Source: Bacillota bacterium (GTDB lineage: Bacteria; Bacillota; Clostridia; Acetivibrionales; DSM-1351). Taken from it: a stretch of DNA of 64,000 nucleotides. The stretch covers positions 124,001 through 188,000 of the forward strand of contig JAEXFI010000024.1 of assembly GCA_023400235.1 (NCBI GenBank), in the 5' to 3' direction. Below, piece by piece: positions 51,114 through 60,400 of the stretch; within the stretch, counting starts at the first letter, position 1, and each line of letters starts with the position of its first letter. Both the position numbers and the translations under genes were made by a program. The notes below the pieces were generated by a model, which did no database searches, was not told the origin of the DNA, and saw only the letters and a list, made by a program, of their open reading frames with translations.

Positions 51114-51878
51114 CTACGCTTCACCGGCCACAGGGTTTGTCAGTTTTCCAACACCTTCTATTTCAACCTCCACTATGTCACCGGGCTTTAATGGCCCAAT
51201 CCCTTCCGGCGTCCCTGTAGTAACAATATCCCCAGGTTCCAGAGGGATAACCCGGGATATGAAGCTTATAAGCTGGTCGACCTTGAATATCTGCATGGAG
51301 GTATTGCCGTGCTGTTTCACCTGCCCGTTTAAAATCAGCTTTATGTCAAGCCCGCTGAAATCCAGTCCGGTAACAATGTATGGCCCTATGGGACAGAAGG
51401 TTTCATAATTTTTTCCTCTGGTCCACTGACCATCGGCCTTCTGAATGTCCCTTGCCGTTACATCATTCAGACAGGTTGCCCCCAGGATATATTCCGGTGC
51501 CTGCTCTGGCTCTATATTGCTGCAGTGCTTTTTTATGACAACTGCAAACTCCGCCTCATAATCCACTCGCTTTGATATACCAGGCAGCTTGATGCTGTCT
51601 CCAGGCCCGATTACCGTGTGGGGCAGCTTTATAAATATAACCGGATTTTCGGGAATATCCCTGCCGGAAAATTCATTCACATGTGCAACGTAATTCAGGC
51701 CCACTGCAACAATCTTTCCGGGCTTGCAGGGTGCCAGCAGTTTCACGTCACCCAGGCCATATTTTGTGCCTGTTTGCGCCGGGCTGTCAAAAATACTGCC
51801 TTCAATTTCCGTAATCTCTTCCCCGTTCAATATTCCGTACTTCTCCTTGCCGTCAGCTTCAAACCTTAGATATTTCAT
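51114..51878 (-). CDS. Fumarylacetoacetate hydrolase (FAH) family protein
   Basis: 254 residues. The FAH C-terminal domain is clear: VAVGLNYVAHVNEF, FIKLPHTVIGPGDSIKLPGISKRVDYEAEFAVVIKK (the metal-binding Glu pair), CLNDVTARDIQ and TTGTPEGIGPLKPGDIVEVEIEGVGKLTNPV. Members hydrolyse or decarboxylate beta-diketo acids, for example acylpyruvates or oxaloacetate. No catabolic operon is adjacent; the reaction is open. The ribosome site before ATG 51878 is weak. Monocistronic between two gene-poor spacers. Confidence 0.92.
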   Translation of the reverse strand: MKYLRFEADGKEKYGILNGEEITEIEGSIFDSPAQTGTKYGLGDVKLLAPCKPGKIVAVGLNYVAHVNEFSGRDIPENPVIFIKLPHTVIGPGDSIKLPGISKRVDYEAEFAVVIKKHCSNIEPEQAPEYILGATCLNDVTARDIQKADGQWTRGKNYETFCPIGPYIVTGLDFSGLDIKLILNGQVKQHGNTSMQIFKVDQLISFISRVIPLEPGDIVTTGTPEGIGPLKPGDIVEVEIEGVGKLTNPVAGEA

Positions 51879-52070
51879 GTTATTGTGTATACCGGCGCAT
51901 GTTCCGGTACTCCCCCTATTTGACAGTGTATTTTAGAAATTATAGCACCCGGTTTTTCCTTTTGCAATAGTAATGCCCCAATCACCAATTCCTATGACTA
52001 TTGGTGGGCTTTCATGGGAATAATAATTCTGATTAAGAAAACAACAACTACAATTTTCCGGAGGCAGAAA

Positions 52071-52220
52071 TTGAGAAATACCAGATATAAAAGGCTAAAA
52101 AAACATCGGCATAAAAAAATACTCAAAATTTTTCTCTTTTGTTTTTTCTTACCAGTATTGTCTTTATTGCTGACATATATGCTTGTTTTGGTATTCATTC
52201 TGCCCTTATTCATGAAATGA
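52071..52220 (+). CDS. Candidate 49-residue basic membrane peptide with TTG start
   Basis: The frame opens RNTRYKRLKKHRHKK (very basic), then a hydrophobic helix IFLFCFFLPVLSLLLTYMLVLVFILPLFMK. CGGAGG six bases before TTG 52071 is the best ribosome site in this gap. A terminator follows at 52353-52380, 130 bp downstream. I do not recognise a family; the shape is that of a one-pass membrane peptide, as in small toxins or assembly factors. Against it: a longer frame from ATG 52014 also exists, and the region is AT-rich, so chance cannot be excluded. The rest of 51879-52404 shows no gene. Confidence 0.38.
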   Translation: MRNTRYKRLKKHRHKKILKIFLFCFFLPVLSLLLTYMLVLVFILPLFMK

Positions 52221-52352
52221 TTGTTAATGTTGCATATTATTTTACTTTATTCGACTGATAAAATCGTTTATTAATGCCATTTGAATTACTCCGCTATAAT
52301 TATATAATAAATATGAAAATTAAATTATATTTTCCTCCTTTAAATTATTTTA

Positions 52353-52380
52353 TAACCGGCTTTAACAGCCGGTTTTGTTT
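52353..52380 (+). terminator. Intrinsic terminator
   Basis: AACCGGC, seven-base loop, GCCGGTT, then TTGTTTTG. The T-run is on the plus strand. Confidence 0.78.
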
Positions 52381-52404
52381 TGTGCTTTTCTAAATTGACA
52401 GGGA

Positions 52405-53133
52405 CTAAATGCAGATAAAATCCTTAAGCTTTTCAAAGGTCTTCTGCTTTATTCCAGTTATTTTCATCAGATCGGTGGTCTTTTTAAATTTTCCGTTCTT
52501 TTCCCTGTAGTCAACAATTGCCTTGGCAGTGGCCGGTCCTACATTTGGCAGCCCTTCCAGCTCGTTCAAGGTAGCTGTGTTAATATTCACCAGACTGCCT
52601 TTACCACTGTTGGAGGACTCCTTCTCCGGGTCTGAAACCACTGTCCCCAGACTGTCACTAATAATGTCTGCTCCACTGTTCATTTTTTCTTTTGCTGCAG
52701 TGCTGTCCGCTGCCTTCCCAGGAGATGCTTTTGACCTGATTCTGAGCATGGTGTTCTCGGTAAGGGGATATGCCAGGTTTATGTTTTCAAGGTCTGCTTC
52801 CTTTGTGGCCCCTGAAGCCAACCGGACGGCATCCTCTATCACATCGCCCTTGTTCAGTATATATACGCCCGGCCTGTTTACACAGCCTACAATATAAACC
52901 TTTATTTTCTCTGCTGTATCTTCCGCTTCCGCTTCCCTGTTGTTCTCACCCAAGACGGCTTTTAAACTCTCCTGAGCAACAACTTTTGTTTCTATGACGG
53001 GTTCTTCCAGCGGGCTGTAAACCTGTCTCAGGAAGTACCCCAGAAATCCCGTCCCCAGCAGCAGCAGTAGAGCTGCAACAGCAAGTACTGCCTTGCTTAT
53101 AAGGTATTGCTTTCCAAAAATTGATATCTCCAT
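52405..53133 (-). CDS. comEA: ComEA-like membrane-anchored DNA-binding protein
   Basis: 242 residues. One N-terminal membrane anchor (about 12-32), a linker, a SLBB-like domain (about 75-135, IKVYIVGCVNRPGVYILNKGDVIEDAV), a low-complexity Ser/Lys part, and a C-terminal double helix-hairpin-helix (VNINTATLNELEGLPNVGPATAKAIVDYREKNGKF). ComEA binds incoming DNA outside the membrane for natural competence; no comEC is next to it here. The ATG at 53133 follows GGGAGAT. The frame stays open to 53226, but that part is the leader element (53134-53237) and should not be translated. Confidence 0.88.
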   Translation of the reverse strand: MEISIFGKQYLISKAVLAVAALLLLLGTGFLGYFLRQVYSPLEEPVIETKVVAQESLKAVLGENNREAEAEDTAEKIKVYIVGCVNRPGVYILNKGDVIEDAVRLASGATKEADLENINLAYPLTENTMLRIRSKASPGKAADSTAAKEKMNSGADIISDSLGTVVSDPEKESSNSGKGSLVNINTATLNELEGLPNVGPATAKAIVDYREKNGKFKKTTDLMKITGIKQKTFEKLKDFICI

Positions 53134-53237
53134 TTTATCTCCCATCCACGCGCATGACGCATACACAAATACTAATGAAAGACACGCAGTGGCTTTCGCT
53201 GCGTGAATTCCACTTTGACTTGCCACCTGTATCTTTC
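53134..53237 (-). repeat. Structured leader element, copy 2 (comEA)
   Basis: Matches 31706-31809 in front of mscL. On the minus strand: stem CACGCAG/CTGCGTG (53183-53205) and TATGCGT/GCGCGTG with loop CAT (53147-53163), then GGGAG and ATG. The second stem differs from the mscL copy by changes that keep pairing (G-U for G-C). Confidence 0.75.
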
Positions 53238-53535
53238 ACTCTACCTCCTGGCATATCTACGGATTACCTGTTTTTTCTGCATGAATAAAGCCGGGCTTGC
53301 ACACTCGGACTTGCTGCAGCATATTAATCTATTGAGGACTACTATTTGCTTAAATCTGTAAAAAAGGAAATTTGAGTTGTATGAAGAACCATACAACAAA
53401 AACTGAGAATGTATTTCTGCATAATATTATATTACATTTTTTGTCACTTGGCTATAAATGTAACAAATATTGTCGAAAGGTTTCAAAATTTCTGTTTTTG
53501 CATTATACTAATAGAAGATGTATTTTACTAAGGAA

Positions 53536-53602
53536 AAGGGTTGAAAGAAAATCGCTTTAAACCCTTTAATATATGTCCGCAGAGCGGACAGGGGGATAAA
53601 AC
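53536..53602 (+). promoter_or_regulatory. Hairpin/Shine-Dalgarno leader of dacF
   Basis: AAAGGG/AACCCTTT stem (about 53535-53567), then GTCCGC-AGA-GCGGAC (53575-53589), then AGGGGGATAAAAC and ATG. Same order as 39263-39335. Confidence 0.7.
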
Positions 53603-54937
53603 ATGAAAAAAGCACTTGTCACACTTATACTTGTCATAATACTTGCATTTCAGATATCGCCTGCTTATTGTAAAGACCTGGATATTGATGCTGCCGGGTA
53701 TATACTGATGGACGCCAAAACAGGCAGTGTTCTATACGAACACAATCCTGACGTTCGTCTCAGACCCGCTAGTACCACTAAAATAGCTACAGCTCTTGTG
53801 GCCCTTAAAGACGGGCAGCTGAACCAGGTTATGACCGCCAGCCAGCAAGCGGTTTCCGATATAGGAGTGGGCGGTATGAATATAGGTATCATGTCGGGTG
53901 AACAAATGACTTTGGATGATTTGCTCCATGCTCTGCTGATTGTTTCTGCCAACGAAACAGCCAACATTATAGCTGAAAATCTTTTTTCAAATAGAGAAGA
54001 GTTTATTGAGAAGATGAATAAAACAGCAGCCGCCGTGGGTGCCAAAAACTCAACCTTTACCAACCCCTGCGGCATTGATGAATATGAAAAGGACGCCGAC
54101 CATTTCACCACAGCCAGGGATTTGGCTCTTATAGCAAAAGAATGCCTTACTTTCCCTACTTTCCGTGAAATAATAGGCCAGAAGAAGCTGGATATGCTTT
54201 CTCCAACCAATAAGCACGACAAATGGAATGTTCTGAGCACAACAAATAAAATGCTGGGTCAGTCCTTCAGTTATGGCCCTGATACCGGAGATGACAGGAA
54301 TCAATTTACCATAACCGGCATGAAAACCGGCTCAACCATGAGAGCAGGAGCCAATTTTGTAGCATCAGCGGTAAACAAGGACGGCTTGGAACTGATTTCC
54401 GTCATATTGGGTGTAAACAATAAGCCCGGCAGAACAGTATTTGATTTTACCGAAACCCTTATGCGCGCCGGTTATGAAAACTATTCCAGCCAGTTGATAA
54501 TTGACAGAAACGAGATAATAAAGCAGGTTTCGGTTCAGGATGCCTCCGATGACGGCAAGCTGGATCTGGTGACAAACGGAAAGGTCGAAGCGATTCTTCC
54601 AAATGACAAAAGCCTGTGGAAGATTGATAACAAGGTAACCCTCAGGGAGGACCTGAAGGCCCCGATTACCAAAGGCACTGTACTTGGTGAGATTGTTTAC
54701 ACGCTTGACGGCATAAATATCGGCAAAGTTGATATTGTTTCCTCAAGAACAATAGACCAGAGTTTAAAGGCACAATCCAAAGCTTATGTCAACAGGATAA
54801 CCTCATCGCCTGTTTTCAAATACACTGCCTTAGCATTATCCATAGTACTGTTTTTCTTCATTTTGAGAAAAACCTTGAGAAAAATATCCAGACGCCGAAA
54901 CTATAAGATCAAGCAAAGGCATAAATGGCAGCTGTAA
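53603..54937 (+). CDS. dacF: D-alanyl-D-alanine carboxypeptidase (DacF/PBP5 type)
   Basis: 444 residues. A signal peptide (about 1-24, ending YCKD) is followed by an S11 peptidase domain with STTK (SxxK, about 54-57), SAN (SxN, about 115-117) and KTGS (about 231-234), a C-terminal beta domain (about 290-385), and a membrane anchor at about 405-427 with a basic tail. It trims the terminal D-Ala of peptidoglycan side chains outside the membrane; DacF in Bacillus is made in sporulation. The ATG is six bases after GGGGGAT in a conserved hairpin leader. Monocistronic. Confidence 0.93.
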   Translation: MKKALVTLILVIILAFQISPAYCKDLDIDAAGYILMDAKTGSVLYEHNPDVRLRPASTTKIATALVALKDGQLNQVMTASQQAVSDIGVGGMNIGIMSGEQMTLDDLLHALLIVSANETANIIAENLFSNREEFIEKMNKTAAAVGAKNSTFTNPCGIDEYEKDADHFTTARDLALIAKECLTFPTFREIIGQKKLDMLSPTNKHDKWNVLSTTNKMLGQSFSYGPDTGDDRNQFTITGMKTGSTMRAGANFVASAVNKDGLELISVILGVNNKPGRTVFDFTETLMRAGYENYSSQLIIDRNEIIKQVSVQDASDDGKLDLVTNGKVEAILPNDKSLWKIDNKVTLREDLKAPITKGTVLGEIVYTLDGINIGKVDIVSSRTIDQSLKAQSKAYVNRITSSPVFKYTALALSIVLFFFILRKTLRKISRRRNYKIKQRHKWQL

Positions 54938-55176
54938 AGATTTTTATTTGCCTCATATATTGATTTAATACCAATATACTTATATTATTATATGTGTTTA
55001 AAATAACCGCCCTGGTATTAAAAATATAAATTTTCTTGACAACAAAGGCTTTGAACAGTAATTTTAATTGGTAATATTGAAGTATAACATTTTTTATGGT
55101 GACTTGGATTTACTATAAAGGGAACATAAAGGGTTAAAATAACAGCATTTATTGCTTATTAAGAGGGGTGTAATCA

Positions 55177-56895
55177 ATGAGAGCGGAACCGATTTACCAG
55201 ACAAGGAAAATCAATGATCTCAAAGATATGATGGTTCAGAGTGCAAGCCTGTTTGGATCAAGAGACGCATTTTTAATCAAAGGCAAAAATGGAGAATATT
55301 ACGGAAAAACCTATGCCCAATTGAAAGAGGAGCTTGATGCCTTTGGCACTGCCCTAATTGACATGGGTCTGAAGGATAAGAAAATTGCCATCCTGTCTCA
55401 AAACAGAGCTGAGTGGTGTACAACCTACCTGACCGTTACAGGGGGAGTTGGAGTGGTAGTTCCTCTGGACAGAGAATTACCTTTTAATGAAATTGAGAAC
55501 CTCATTTCCAGAGCCGGAGCAAGCGCCATTGTTTTTTCCTCCAAGTATGCCGAGGATATGGCTAAGCTGGCTGGAAATTCCAACATAGATTTTTTTATAA
55601 ACATGGATTTGGAGGAGGATGAAGGCCCAAACCTCCTTTCCCTTTCAGGCCTCATTGACAAAGGAAGGGAACTGGTTGCAGCCGGCGACAGGCGTTACCT
55701 GGATGCCGTAATTGATCCGGACAGCATGGCAGCCTTGATATTCACCTCCGGAACTACAGATTTGGCAAAGGGAGTAATGCTTTCCAGCAAAAACATAGTT
55801 TCAGATGTAAGATCGGTCTGCTCAATGCTCTATCTTGATGAAACCGACAGTTCCATTTCAATTTTGCCGCTGCACCACACCTATGAATGTACGGCAAATT
55901 TCCTTGTAATGATGTATAATGGCTGCTGTTTCTCCTTCAATGAGGGCTTGAAATATATTGTACAAAATATGCAGGAGACCAGGCCCACAATATTAATGCT
56001 GGTGCCGCTTATTCTGGAAAATATGCATAAGAAAATAATAAAGCAGGCCTCAAAGAGCCTCTTAAGCAAGCTGAAACTAAACCTTGCCATTGAAATCAGC
56101 AATTTTCTATACTATTTTCTGAAAATCGACATACGCAGGAAGATTTTCAAACAGATTCATAATATTTTCGGTGGCAGGGTAAGACTGGTTATTTCGGGAG
56201 CAGCCGCAATTAATCCTGACGTTTCAAATGATTTGTGCGCCATGGGCATCAGAATTGTACAGGGTTATGGCCTTACCGAATGTGCTCCCATCGTATCGGT
56301 AAACAATGACCGCGGCTTCAGGCACGATTCTGCCGGCAAGGCTTTGGCAGGTGTTGAGATAACTGTTGAAAACGTGGGTGAAGATGGCATAGGAGAATTT
56401 GTAATTTCCGGAGACAATGTGATGCTGGGCTACTTCGAAAATCCCTCTGCTACAGCCAGGGTGCTTAAGAATGACCGTTTATATACCGGAGATTTGGGTT
56501 ACATTGATGAGGAAGGTTATATCTTCATAACCGGAAGAAAGAAAAATGTCATAGTTACCAAAAACGGTAAGAACATCTTTCCCGAAGAGGTTGAAGCCTA
56601 CCTGGCCAAGTGTCCCTATGTAAAGGAAAGCCTTGTCTGGGGCCGCTACCAGGAGGAATCCGGAGAAACGGAAGTAAATGCACAAATAGTTGTGGATGTT
56701 GATGAAATAAAAGAAAGGCTTCATCTGAATATTATTTCCAATGAGGAGATTTACAAGCTCATTCATTCGGAGATAAGGGAAATCAACAAGCAAATGCCGC
56801 TGTACAAGCGCATAAAGAATTTCACCCTTCGCGAAGAGGAATTTGCAAAAACTACTACCAAAAAAATCAAGAGATATGTAGAAAACATCGGGTAG
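55177..56895 (+). CDS. AMP-dependent acyl-CoA synthetase (long-chain fatty-acid-CoA ligase type)
   Basis: 572 residues of the ANL superfamily. Motifs: LIFTSGTTDLAKGVMLSSKN (P-loop-like A3), YGLTECAPIVS (A5), DRLYTGDLGYIDEEGYIFITGRKKN (A7/A8) and a C-terminal Lys in TTKKIKRY (A10). It activates a carboxylic acid, probably a long-chain fatty acid, with ATP to acyl-AMP and then CoA or another thiol. GAGGGG lies eight bases before the ATG. The 54938-55176 gap is AT-rich; I see no gene there. Substrate length is not deducible. Confidence 0.92.
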   Translation: MRAEPIYQTRKINDLKDMMVQSASLFGSRDAFLIKGKNGEYYGKTYAQLKEELDAFGTALIDMGLKDKKIAILSQNRAEWCTTYLTVTGGVGVVVPLDRELPFNEIENLISRAGASAIVFSSKYAEDMAKLAGNSNIDFFINMDLEEDEGPNLLSLSGLIDKGRELVAAGDRRYLDAVIDPDSMAALIFTSGTTDLAKGVMLSSKNIVSDVRSVCSMLYLDETDSSISILPLHHTYECTANFLVMMYNGCCFSFNEGLKYIVQNMQETRPTILMLVPLILENMHKKIIKQASKSLLSKLKLNLAIEISNFLYYFLKIDIRRKIFKQIHNIFGGRVRLVISGAAAINPDVSNDLCAMGIRIVQGYGLTECAPIVSVNNDRGFRHDSAGKALAGVEITVENVGEDGIGEFVISGDNVMLGYFENPSATARVLKNDRLYTGDLGYIDEEGYIFITGRKKNVIVTKNGKNIFPEEVEAYLAKCPYVKESLVWGRYQEESGETEVNAQIVVDVDEIKERLHLNIISNEEIYKLIHSEIREINKQMPLYKRIKNFTLREEEFAKTTTKKIKRYVENIG

Positions 56896-56967
56896 GCGGC
56901 TGGTTAATCCTATTCATACAAATACCTTCCCTATATGGTTACTATATGTGAAAATCAAGAGTTTAAA

Positions 56968-57012
56968 AATGCCTGGCTATTGGAGTGTTTTTACCAATAG
57001 CCAGGCATTTTA
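56968..57012. terminator. Bidirectional terminator between the acyl-CoA synthetase and ABC-F genes
   Basis: AAATGCCTGGCTATTGG and its complement on a ten-base loop, with A/T-rich flanks. The flanking genes converge. Confidence 0.88.
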
Positions 57013-57096
57013 TATTTTATGGAATATGCCAGAGAGGAAGCAATGCGGTGGTTTATACTGCATTCAGCCTTCTGCTGTCATGCTATACCGGCTTTT

Positions 57097-58713
57097 TTAT
57101 GACCACATTTCCTTTCTCAAGGCCTGAATATCTTCATTTTCAAGGTATTCATCATAGGTCATCTGCCTGTCAATAATTCCTTTTGGAGTAATCTCAATAA
57201 TCCTGTTTGCTACTGTTTGAACAAACTCATGGTCATGTGAGGAAAACAGTATGGTACCCTTATAGTTGATAAGACCATTGTTTAGTGCGGTAATTGATTC
57301 CAGATCAAGATGGTTTGTAGGCTCGTCCAGTATGAGTACATTTGCGCCTGAGAGCATCATCTTTGACAGCATGCATCGAACCTTCTCTCCTCCGGAAAGC
57401 ACCGAGGCCTTTTTCAGGGCTTCTTCGCCTGAGAACAGCATTCTTCCCAGCCAACCTCTCAGGAAGGTCTCTGTCTGATCCTTTGAGAACTGCCTCAACC
57501 AGTCTACAAGACTCAGGTCGACTCCATCAAAGAATTCCGAGTTGTCCCTGGGGAAATACGATTGGGAGGTGGTTATTCCCCACTTAAAATCTCCGCTGTC
57601 CGGTTCCATTTCACCCATGAGGATTTTGAACAATACGGTTTTTGCGTTGCCGTTAGTTCCTACGAAGGCTATTTTGTCACCTTTGTTTACTATTATACTT
57701 GCATCCTTTAAAAGCTGCTCTCCTTCAATTTCCTTGGAGATGCCACTAACCATGAGCAAGTCATTGCCGGCTTCCCTGTCAGGCTTGAAGTCCACAAAAG
57801 GATATTTTCTTGACGAAGGCCTGATATCCTCAAGTGTCAATTTGTCCAGCAGCTTTTTACGGGAGGTTGCCTGCTTTGATTTAGATGCATTGGCACTGAA
57901 CCGCTGTATAAACTCCTGCAGTTCCTTCATCCTGGCCTCGGTCTTTTTATTGGCATCCTTCATCTGCTGAAGTGCCAGCTGGCTGGACTGGTACCAAAAA
58001 TCATAGTTGCCGAAGTACAGCTGTATTTTGCCAAAGTCTATGTCTGCTATCTGAGTACACACCTGGTTAAGGAAGTGTCTGTCATGGGATACTACTATTA
58101 CAATATTCTCAAAGTTGGCAAGAAAATTTTCAAGCCAGGTGATGGAAGCCACGTCAAGATGGTTGGTAGGTTCGTCCATGAGGAGAATGTCAGGGTTTCC
58201 GAATAAGGCCTGTGCCAGAAGAACTCTTACCTTTTCATTTCCATCCAGGTCTTTCATCAGCTTGTAGTGATACTCCTCCCCAATGCTCAAACCGTTGAGA
58301 AGTATGGCGGCATCGGATTCTGCCTCCCAGCCGTTCAATTCAGCAAATTCCGCTTCCAGCTCTGACAGCAGTATGCCTTCGGCCTCGGTGAATTCGGATT
58401 TTGCATAGAGCTTTTCCTTTTCTTCCATGATTTCAATAAGTCTTTTATGACCCATCATTACTGTTTTCAGAACCTCGTATTCATCATACTCATAATGATT
58501 CTGCTTTAAAACTGCAAGTCTCTCTCCTGGTGTAATTGTAACATCACCCTTGCTTGGTTCTATTTCACCTGAAAGAATTTTTAAGAAGGTTGATTTTCCT
58601 GAGCCGTTTGCTCCTATGAGACCGTAGCAATTGCCCTTTGTAAATTTGATATTTACATTTTCAAATAAAGCCCGTCCCCCATATCGCAGGGAAACACCGT
58701 TTGCACTGATCAT
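57097..58713 (-). CDS. ABC-F family ribosome-associated ATPase (YkpA/YbiT type)
   Basis: 538 residues: two ATPase domains without membrane segments, joined by a charged linker (about 245-305). Domain 1 has Walker A GANGSGKST and Walker B ILLMDEPTNHLD; domain 2 has LSGGEKVRCML and ILDEPTNHLD. The second Walker A is degenerate (GTNGNAKTVLF, lacking the Gly before Lys), which I recall as a trait of this subgroup (SYFPRDNSEFF also fits YkpA). ABC-F proteins act on stalled ribosomes or in antibiotic resistance. The ATG follows GGAGATAAA. The leader is duplicated upstream. Confidence 0.92.
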   Translation of the reverse strand: MISANGVSLRYGGRALFENVNIKFTKGNCYGLIGANGSGKSTFLKILSGEIEPSKGDVTITPGERLAVLKQNHYEYDEYEVLKTVMMGHKRLIEIMEEKEKLYAKSEFTEAEGILLSELEAEFAELNGWEAESDAAILLNGLSIGEEYHYKLMKDLDGNEKVRVLLAQALFGNPDILLMDEPTNHLDVASITWLENFLANFENIVIVVSHDRHFLNQVCTQIADIDFGKIQLYFGNYDFWYQSSQLALQQMKDANKKTEARMKELQEFIQRFSANASKSKQATSRKKLLDKLTLEDIRPSSRKYPFVDFKPDREAGNDLLMVSGISKEIEGEQLLKDASIIVNKGDKIAFVGTNGNAKTVLFKILMGEMEPDSGDFKWGITTSQSYFPRDNSEFFDGVDLSLVDWLRQFSKDQTETFLRGWLGRMLFSGEEALKKASVLSGGEKVRCMLSKMMLSGANVLILDEPTNHLDLESITALNNGLINYKGTILFSSHDHEFVQTVANRIIEITPKGIIDRQMTYDEYLENEDIQALRKEMWS

Positions 58714-58717
58714 TTTA

Positions 58718-58832
58718 TCTCCATTTCCGACAAGGGGTGAAATGAATCCCCCCTTGTCACAAATGGGATAAAATCCATTCTCATTGCCCGTGCCATTGAT
58801 TTTTTATTTATATGTTAATAAAACATAATTTT
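58718..58832 (-). repeat. ABC-F leader repeat, copy 1
   Basis: About 115 bp nearly identical to 58924-59039. It holds a hairpin GACAAGGGG/CCCCTTGTC that ends just before the ABC-F ribosome site. Confidence 0.9.
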
Positions 58833-58923
58833 ATCTTTACAACTGCTTGCTCATTATCTTCTTCTCTTTGATTTAAAAAATCGGCACCTGGGCAGTCTGA
58901 AAGCTTATCTTAGCTTTCAGAAG

Positions 58924-59039
58924 TCTCCATTTGTGACAAGGGGTGAAATGAATCCCCCCCTTGTCACAAATGGGATAAAATCCATTTCATTGCCCGTGCC
59001 ATTGATTTTTTATTTATATGTTAATAAAACATAATTTTC
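58924..59039 (-). repeat. ABC-F leader repeat, copy 2
   Basis: A direct copy of 58718-58832, offset 206 bp. The hairpin is longer here (CCATTTGTGACAAGGGG and complement). It ends exactly at the MATE stop codon. The spacer between copies holds CTGAAAGCT/AGCTTTCAG (58898-58921). Confidence 0.9.
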
Positions 59040-60398
59040 TTATATTGATATATTTGCCCATTTCCCCTTTTTGAACCTTATAAGATACATCACCGATCTT
59101 AAGAAAATGTCCAGTGTCAGGGCAATCCATGCGGCAGTAATGCCCATATGCAGCTCCAGTCCCAGCAGGAAGGTCAGAAACACTCTGAAGCACCAAATGC
59201 CCACAAAGCTTGTAAGCATTACATAAATAATATCCCCCGCTCCCCTGAGCGCATTTGAAACCACTGTCACAATTGACACAAAAGGCTGGGAAAAGCTGAA
59301 TATCCGTATAGCTCCTGTGCCTATACCTATTATGGCGGGATCACGGGTATATATCCTAATCAGACTTCCAGCAAAAATAAACAGGAGGCTGGAGAGCACC
59401 ACTGTAATTACCAGACAAATTTTCACTGTCTTCCATCCGGCTTTTTTTGCCAGGTCTATCCTTTTTGCCCCCAGACTCTGCCCCACTATGGTTGTTGCAG
59501 AAAGTCCAAAGCCAAAAATGGGAACAAAGCACATGGAATTAATAGACATAACTATCTGATACACAGCTGAAGCCTCGGTACCCATTCTCGATATGACTAC
59601 CTGCAGCAGGAGAAACCCTCCCTGCATAATAAGCTGTTCCATGGAAGCAGGAATTCCAACGTGAAGGATTCTCCTTAGCAATACAAAGTCAAACTCAAGT
59701 TTTCCTTTCAAGCTGAAGGCTAACAACACAGGTCTGCTCAGAACCACAAGCAAACTTAGCACGCCACCCACTCCCCGGGAAATACAAACTGCTATTGCCG
59801 CACCGGTTATACCTCTTTTCTCAACAGTGAAACCACCAATGCTAACCCCATATATTAAAACATAACTCAGGACAATGTTCAATATATTTACCACATTTGC
59901 AATCAGCATGGGCGTTTTTGTATCTCCGGAGCCTCTCAGGGAACCGCTGATGATTATGTTTATAAACATTAAGGGAAGGGTAATCAGGGTAATTTTAAAA
60001 TAGTGGGCAGCCATGTCCACAACAGCTTTTTCAGCTCCGCTGAAAAATGCTGAAATAACCGGTCGTGCAAAAAGGATAAGTATAATTGAAAGTATCACCG
60101 AGGCGGCAAAACCTATCAGTACACATTCCTTTATGGCCATTTTTGCACTTTTGGTATCGCCTTCGCCAATAAGCCTTGCAATTATAACAGTACACCCGGT
60201 GGACAGGGCAACAAAAAATACCTGTATAAATCCGAACAGTGAATTTATAAAGCCCACGGCAGTGACAGCTTCATTGCTGAGATGTCCTACGAAAGCCAGT
60301 GAAACAACACCTACAATCATAATTAGTAGCTGTTCCACCACAGCCGGAACAGCTACCTTAAATATGCTTCCTGTTATATTATTTTCATCAACAACCAT
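59040..60398 (-). CDS. MATE family multidrug/Na+ antiporter
   Basis: 452 residues with twelve membrane segments in two similar halves. The N-half opens IFKVAVPAVVEQLLIMIVGVVSLAFVGHLSNEAVTAVG, a MATE signature, and the C-half repeats it (ILHVGIPASMEQLIMQGGFLLLQVVISRMGTEA). Such proteins export cationic drugs or metabolites using Na+ or H+. Its stop codon touches repeat copy 2. It starts two bases after the rsfS stop, so the two genes are probably co-transcribed. Substrate unknown. The ribosome site before ATG 60398 is weak. Confidence 0.93.
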   Translation of the reverse strand: MVVDENNITGSIFKVAVPAVVEQLLIMIVGVVSLAFVGHLSNEAVTAVGFINSLFGFIQVFFVALSTGCTVIIARLIGEGDTKSAKMAIKECVLIGFAASVILSIILILFARPVISAFFSGAEKAVVDMAAHYFKITLITLPLMFINIIISGSLRGSGDTKTPMLIANVVNILNIVLSYVLIYGVSIGGFTVEKRGITGAAIAVCISRGVGGVLSLLVVLSRPVLLAFSLKGKLEFDFVLLRRILHVGIPASMEQLIMQGGFLLLQVVISRMGTEASAVYQIVMSINSMCFVPIFGFGLSATTIVGQSLGAKRIDLAKKAGWKTVKICLVITVVLSSLLFIFAGSLIRIYTRDPAIIGIGTGAIRIFSFSQPFVSIVTVVSNALRGAGDIIYVMLTSFVGIWCFRVFLTFLLGLELHMGITAAWIALTLDIFLRSVMYLIRFKKGKWANISI

Positions 60399-60400
60399 AA

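Noticed and set aside
51998..52213. 71-codon frame opposite the small basic peptide
   Set aside because: It is AT-rich, has no ribosome site and overlaps the better plus-strand candidate.
53134..53226. 31-codon N-terminal extension of the ComEA-like protein
   Set aside because: It translates the leader element shared with mscL, and the ribosome site fits ATG 53133.
58710..58796. 28-codon leader frame overlapping the ABC-F start
   Set aside because: No ribosome site, and the duplicate copy breaks the frame; kept only as a remark.
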